Positions 55,858 through 57,122 of a stretch of DNA of 57,122 nucleotides are shown one piece after another; within the stretch, counting starts at the first letter, position 1, and every line of letters begins with the position of its first letter. The position numbers and the translations under genes are program-made. A model generated the notes under the pieces. The model was not told the DNA's origin. It was given only the letters and a program-made list of their open reading frames with translations, and searched no databases. The stretch is from NCBI GenBank assembly GCA_020436835.1, contig JAGQWZ010000434.1, forward strand, positions 1-57,122, written 5' to 3'. This stretch comes from Saprospiraceae bacterium. Its GTDB lineage: Bacteria > Bacteroidota > Bacteroidia > Chitinophagales > Saprospiraceae.

Positions 55858-57122
55858 ATGTATACAAAGACGACAAGGTTTATTACGGATTTGAGTAAAT
55901 CATTGACCTTGAAAGACCGGATACACAGCGCAATCCCTGGAGGAGCGCATACCTATGCCAAAGGAGACGACCAGTTTCCCGAGGCCTTCCTACCTATAAT
56001 GCAAAGAGGCTATGGTTGCCATGCCTGGGATATGGATGGCAATCGATATATTGAGTATGGGATGGGTTTGCGCTCGGTAACCCTTGGTCATGCCTTTGAA
56101 CCTGTGGTTGAAGCCGCATACAAACAGATGAAGTTGGGAGCGAATTTTACCCGGCCGGCCATCATTGAGCTGGAAGCGGCCGAACGTTTTCTTGATCTGG
56201 TGCCAGGTGCCGAAATGGTTAAGTTTGGAAAGAATGGATCTGATGCGACCACTGCTGCATTAAAGTTGGCTCGTGCTTACACCGGTCGTGATATGGTGGC
56301 TATATGTAAGGATCACCCTTTTTTTTCCATCGATGATTGGTTTATTGGATCTACCAGCATTGACCGGGGCATTCCGGGAGCGATAAAGGAGCAAACAGTT
56401 ACTTTTCATTATAATGATCTCAATAGTATTATAGATCTTTTCCAGAAGTATCCGGAACAGATAGCTTGTATTTTTCTTGAACCCGAGAAAAATGACCCAC
56501 CGCAGGATGATTTTCTCCAAAAGGCAAAAGATCTCTGTCATAAAAATGGGGCACTTTTTATCCTGGATGAAATGATCACCGGCTTCCGGTGGCACAATGG
56601 AGGCGCACAAACGATGTACGGAATAACGCCTGACCTATCTACCTTCGGCAAAGCGATGGGCAACGGATTTGCCATTTCAGCCTTAGCTGGCAGGCGCGAA
56701 TTTATGGAATTGGGGGGCTTAAAGGATGCCCGGGAACGGGTTTTCCTGCTTTCAACCACGCATGGAGCTGAGACGCATGCGCTGGCTGCTTTCATGGCCG
56801 TGGCAGATGCTTATGAGCAACATGATGTCGTCCGTATTTTAAAAACACGTGGGACGCGCCTGAAAAAGGGACTCGAAGAATGTATTGGCAGGCATAACCT
56901 CGAATCTTACATATCGATCCCAGGTCATCCGGCTTGCCTGGTTTGCGCCACCGCCGACCACGACGGTCCCGGTTCCCAACCTTTCCGGACGCTAATGCTG
57001 CAGGAAATCATGAGACGCGGTATCATTGCACCAAATTTGGTGATTAGTTTCGCCCATAGTGAGGACGAAATTGACGAGACAATTGAAGCCTTCGATCAGA
57101 CTTTTTATATCTATCGTAAAGC
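55858..57122 (+). CDS. Class III aminotransferase, glutamate-1-semialdehyde-aminomutase-like (3' partial)
   Basis: The frame is open from ATG 55858, right after the preceding stop, to the window end (421 codons), so the C-terminus is cut, probably by only a few residues. PLP enzyme with PGGAHTYAKGDDQFP, VKFGKNGSDATTAALKLARA, the Asp of LFILDEMITGFRW that binds the PLP ring, and the PLP Lys in STFGKAMGNG. It resembles HemL-like aminotransferases, but its setting among nucleotide-sugar genes suggests transfer of an amino group to a keto-sugar or related intermediate rather than haem synthesis. Confidence 0.9.
   Translation, partial: MYTKTTRFITDLSKSLTLKDRIHSAIPGGAHTYAKGDDQFPEAFLPIMQRGYGCHAWDMDGNRYIEYGMGLRSVTLGHAFEPVVEAAYKQMKLGANFTRPAIIELEAAERFLDLVPGAEMVKFGKNGSDATTAALKLARAYTGRDMVAICKDHPFFSIDDWFIGSTSIDRGIPGAIKEQTVTFHYNDLNSIIDLFQKYPEQIACIFLEPEKNDPPQDDFLQKAKDLCHKNGALFILDEMITGFRWHNGGAQTMYGITPDLSTFGKAMGNGFAISALAGRREFMELGGLKDARERVFLLSTTHGAETHALAAFMAVADAYEQHDVVRILKTRGTRLKKGLEECIGRHNLESYISIPGHPACLVCATADHDGPGSQPFRTLMLQEIMRRGIIAPNLVISFAHSEDEIDETIEAFDQTFYIYRK

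Overview
The window comes from a member of the Bacteroidota. Many promoters follow the phylum's TAnnTTTG -7 element, and the gene families are typical of it: Reg_prop/Y_Y_Y sensor kinase, Omp28-like lipoprotein, ECF sigma factor followed by a membrane-anchored barrel protein, LysM glucosaminidase. Gene content would suit a Saprospiria-type marine bacterium, but that placement is a guess. I see no tRNA, rRNA, CRISPR array or insertion sequence.

Bases 1-29.7 kb are mostly core and housekeeping genes. They run: a nitroreductase (cut by the window start), a membrane pyrophosphatase, a tail-specific protease, a two-component system, a thioredoxin-like protein next to two envelope proteins, pheT, a coiled-coil gene, zapA, RNase Y, an orphan TPR histidine kinase, a PLP sulfur enzyme with thrS, an ECF sigma operon, dodecin, a TPR lipoprotein, a LysM glucosaminidase and an outer-membrane protein.

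The most striking locus is 5.2-9.9 kb. A Reg_prop sensor kinase and a NarL-type response regulator are followed by four tandem non-coding units at 9181-9892. Each unit has an 18-bp palindrome (ACCCCAT-N4-ATGkGGT), a Bacteroidota promoter exactly 23 bases downstream, a roughly 110-nt RNA with a conserved 5' hairpin, and an intrinsic terminator with a compensatory base-pair change in the fourth copy. The same palindrome at the same 23-base spacing precedes the response-regulator gene. The 5' hairpin loop (TGATCCyTTTTT) is complementary to the ribosome-binding region and start codon of the sensor kinase. This reads as an autoregulated two-component system driving four redundant sRNAs that feed back on their own sensor. 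The architecture is seen in the sequence; the regulatory logic is inferred.

Bases 29.8-57.1 kb are a large exopolysaccharide/O-antigen-type cluster. The minus arm (50.9 to 29.8 kb) holds export protein Wza, Wzc-like co-polymerase, Wzy-like polymerase, Wzx-like flippase, five GT4-type and one GT2 glycosyltransferases, an AsnB-type amidotransferase, a CDP-paratose-epimerase-like SDR, a polysaccharide deacetylase, a methyltransferase and the initiating phosphoglycosyltransferase. A lone plus-strand gene inside it encodes a predicted polysaccharide lyase. The plus arm (51.4 kb to the end) holds nucleotide-sugar genes: an SDR epimerase, an RmlC-like epimerase, a C-methyltransferase, an RfbF-like cytidylyltransferase, a PIG-L deacetylase and a class III aminotransferase cut by the window end. 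Together they suggest an unusual, probably branched or deoxy, amino-modified sugar in a Wzx/Wzy-assembled polymer.
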